Of a stretch of 21,237 nucleotides of DNA, positions 19,956 through 21,237 are shown piece after piece. Origin of the DNA: a virus. The first letter of the stretch is position 1, and the number at the start of each line of letters is the position of its first letter. The translations under genes were made by a program, and so were the position numbers. The notes below the pieces were generated by a model. It worked only from the letters and a program-made list of their open reading frames with translations. It searched no databases and had not been told where the DNA came from. The DNA lies in the IMG/VR virus record IMGVR_UViG_3300049827_000053, positions 1 to 21,237 of that record; one strand, written 5' to 3'.

Positions 19956-21237
19956 GAGAAAGGATAATAGTGGTATTCACTTTGTTCAGTTGGAAGCATA
20001 CTCAGCACCAAAGACATCCGAAAACAATCGTGATGCGTGGGTAGGGTTTGGCGAGGATAACAATTACTTTCAGTTTTTGATTGACCGATACAACGGATCG
20101 ACGACTAACAACGCAGTAATTAACAATATTAGCAAGTTGATTTATGGTCGTGGCTTAGATGCTACGGATTCAAGCAAGAAGCCAAACGAATATGCTCAAA
20201 TGATGATGCTATTCCGTAAGGATATTGTAAAGAAAGGAGTTGCTGATTTAAAGATGCTTGGACAATATGCCTATCAATTGATTTACAACAAGTCAAAAGA
20301 TTCCATTATTCGTGTTGAACATATACCAGTTCAGTTGTTAAGAGCAGAGAAATGTAATAAAAAAGGAGAAATTGAGGCATACTATTATTCAGATAATTGG
20401 GAAGATACGAAGAAATTTGAGCCTAAACGTATTCCGGCTTTTGGTTTTGGGGATAAAACTTTGGAAATCCTTTATGTTGGAAATTACACCGTTGGTCAGA
20501 AGTATTACTCGAATGTTGACTATATTGGTGCAATACCTTATGCCAAATTAGAGGAAGAAATTGCTGATTACTTAATTAACGATGTTCAGAACGGATTCAG
20601 TCCGACAAGCGTTGTTAATTTTAACAATGGTATTCCTGACGAAGAAAAACGTGAGTTAATTAGCCGACAAGTATCAGCTACATTGACTGGATCAAAAGGA
20701 AAGAAAGTTGTGGTTTCATTTAATAACGATGAAACAAAAAAGACTACGGTTGATTCTATTCCTTTGAACGATGCGCCTAAGCATTACGAGTATTTAAGCC
20801 AAGAAGCACAAGGAAAGATTTTATTAGGGCATGGGGTTGTAAGTGGTTTGCAATTTGGTATTCCTTCGTCAAATGGATTCAGCTCGAATGCAGATGAGTT
20901 AAAGAATGCGATTACTTTGTTTGATAACATGGTAATTCGTTATTTCCAAGACACGTTCATCGATGGAATTGAGAAAGTATTAGCATTTAATAAGATTAGC
21001 TTAAATCTTTATTTCAAAACCTTGCAGCCATTGGAGTTCGTTGATTTGAACCCAATCGCTGATAAGGAAACGGCAGAAGAAGAAACTGGAGTTAAATTAT
21101 CTGCTCATTTAGATGAAATGGAACTCGAAGAATTTGGCGAGGACATTGATTTGACTGAATGGGAATTAATTGATTCAAGAGTGGTTGAGGACATGGAAGA
21201 GGAGGCTCGTTTAGATGCTGAACTTGAAGCATTAAAC
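19948..21237 (+). CDS. Portal protein, 3'-truncated by the window end
   Basis: An ATG at 19948 opens a frame of 430 codons without a stop to the last base. Portal proteins form the dodecameric ring through which DNA enters the head. The N-terminus (SAPKTSENNRDAWVGFGEDN, NYFQFLIDRYNGSTTNNAVI) and the following ISKLIYGRGLDA are typical of Bacteroidota portals, as are ILYVGNY with GQKYYSNVDYIGAIPYAKLE and LLGHGVVSGLQFGIPSSNGF, with an acidic end (about EEEARLDAELEALN) as the visible tail. The C-terminal part, probably around 20-100 residues by comparison with typical portals of this size, is outside. The start overlaps the preceding stop by 8 nt. Confidence 0.88.
   Translation, partial: MNKRKDNSGIHFVQLEAYSAPKTSENNRDAWVGFGEDNNYFQFLIDRYNGSTTNNAVINNISKLIYGRGLDATDSSKKPNEYAQMMMLFRKDIVKKGVADLKMLGQYAYQLIYNKSKDSIIRVEHIPVQLLRAEKCNKKGEIEAYYYSDNWEDTKKFEPKRIPAFGFGDKTLEILYVGNYTVGQKYYSNVDYIGAIPYAKLEEEIADYLINDVQNGFSPTSVVNFNNGIPDEEKRELISRQVSATLTGSKGKKVVVSFNNDETKKTTVDSIPLNDAPKHYEYLSQEAQGKILLGHGVVSGLQFGIPSSNGFSSNADELKNAITLFDNMVIRYFQDTFIDGIEKVLAFNKISLNLYFKTLQPLEFVDLNPIADKETAEEETGVKLSAHLDEMELEEFGEDIDLTEWELIDSRVVEDMEEEARLDAELEALN

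Noticed and set aside
1-21237. CRISPR arrays, insertion sequences, attachment sites, integrase, rRNA
   Set aside because: I found no regularly spaced repeats, no transposase or integrase motifs, no long direct or inverted repeats flanking genes, and no rRNA sequence on either strand.

Overview
The window is a stretch of a tailed-phage (or prophage) genome that most likely infects a Bacteroidota host, probably a flavobacterium-like one. The DNA is AT-rich. Start codons are preceded by A/T-rich leaders instead of Shine-Dalgarno boxes, and the clearest promoter-like sequence has the Bacteroidota form TTTG-N18-TAnnTTTG. Capsid, tube, terminase and portal proteins look like those of Bacteroidota siphoviruses. 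All genes are on the + strand, most with ATGA/TAATG or longer overlaps. There is no rRNA, IS element or CRISPR array, and no gene-free stretch longer than about 160 nt.

Left part (1-3257): the 3' portion of a C5-cytosine DNA methyltransferase cut by the window edge, then a packed run of very small genes. These include a VRR-NUC nuclease, a zinc-ribbon protein, two single-membrane-span miniproteins and three small proteins sharing a C-terminal YYxxTYG signature. Next comes the only real intergenic region (3258-3419). It holds a promoter-like sequence and a 130-nt tRNA-like gene. That gene has good acceptor, D, variable and T stems, but a perfect 8-bp hairpin is inserted in the D loop and the anticodon loop is expanded by about 20 nt, with no readable anticodon. 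This is the most unusual object in the window.

Middle (3420-6958): a DUF3310 protein, a third membrane miniprotein, a sigma-70-like regulator, two unrecognised proteins, a HAD-like domain protein of mixed architecture, a candidate small terminase and the large terminase.

Right (6990-21237): the structural module. The tail block comes first: a tail assembly chaperone with a T9 slippery run and a conserved-looking -1 extension, tail terminator-like and gp10-like completion proteins, two tail-tip proteins, a putative spike and the tape measure. The head block follows: XkdF-type prohead protease, Cys-rich small protein, scaffold and major capsid. Then come a tail-tube protein between two hairpin terminators, a small protein sharing a motif with a tail-tip protein, and the portal, which is cut by the window end. 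Portal and large terminase are about 13 kb apart, which is a non-canonical order. Many functions are recognised from family resemblance alone, without database searches; confidences reflect that.
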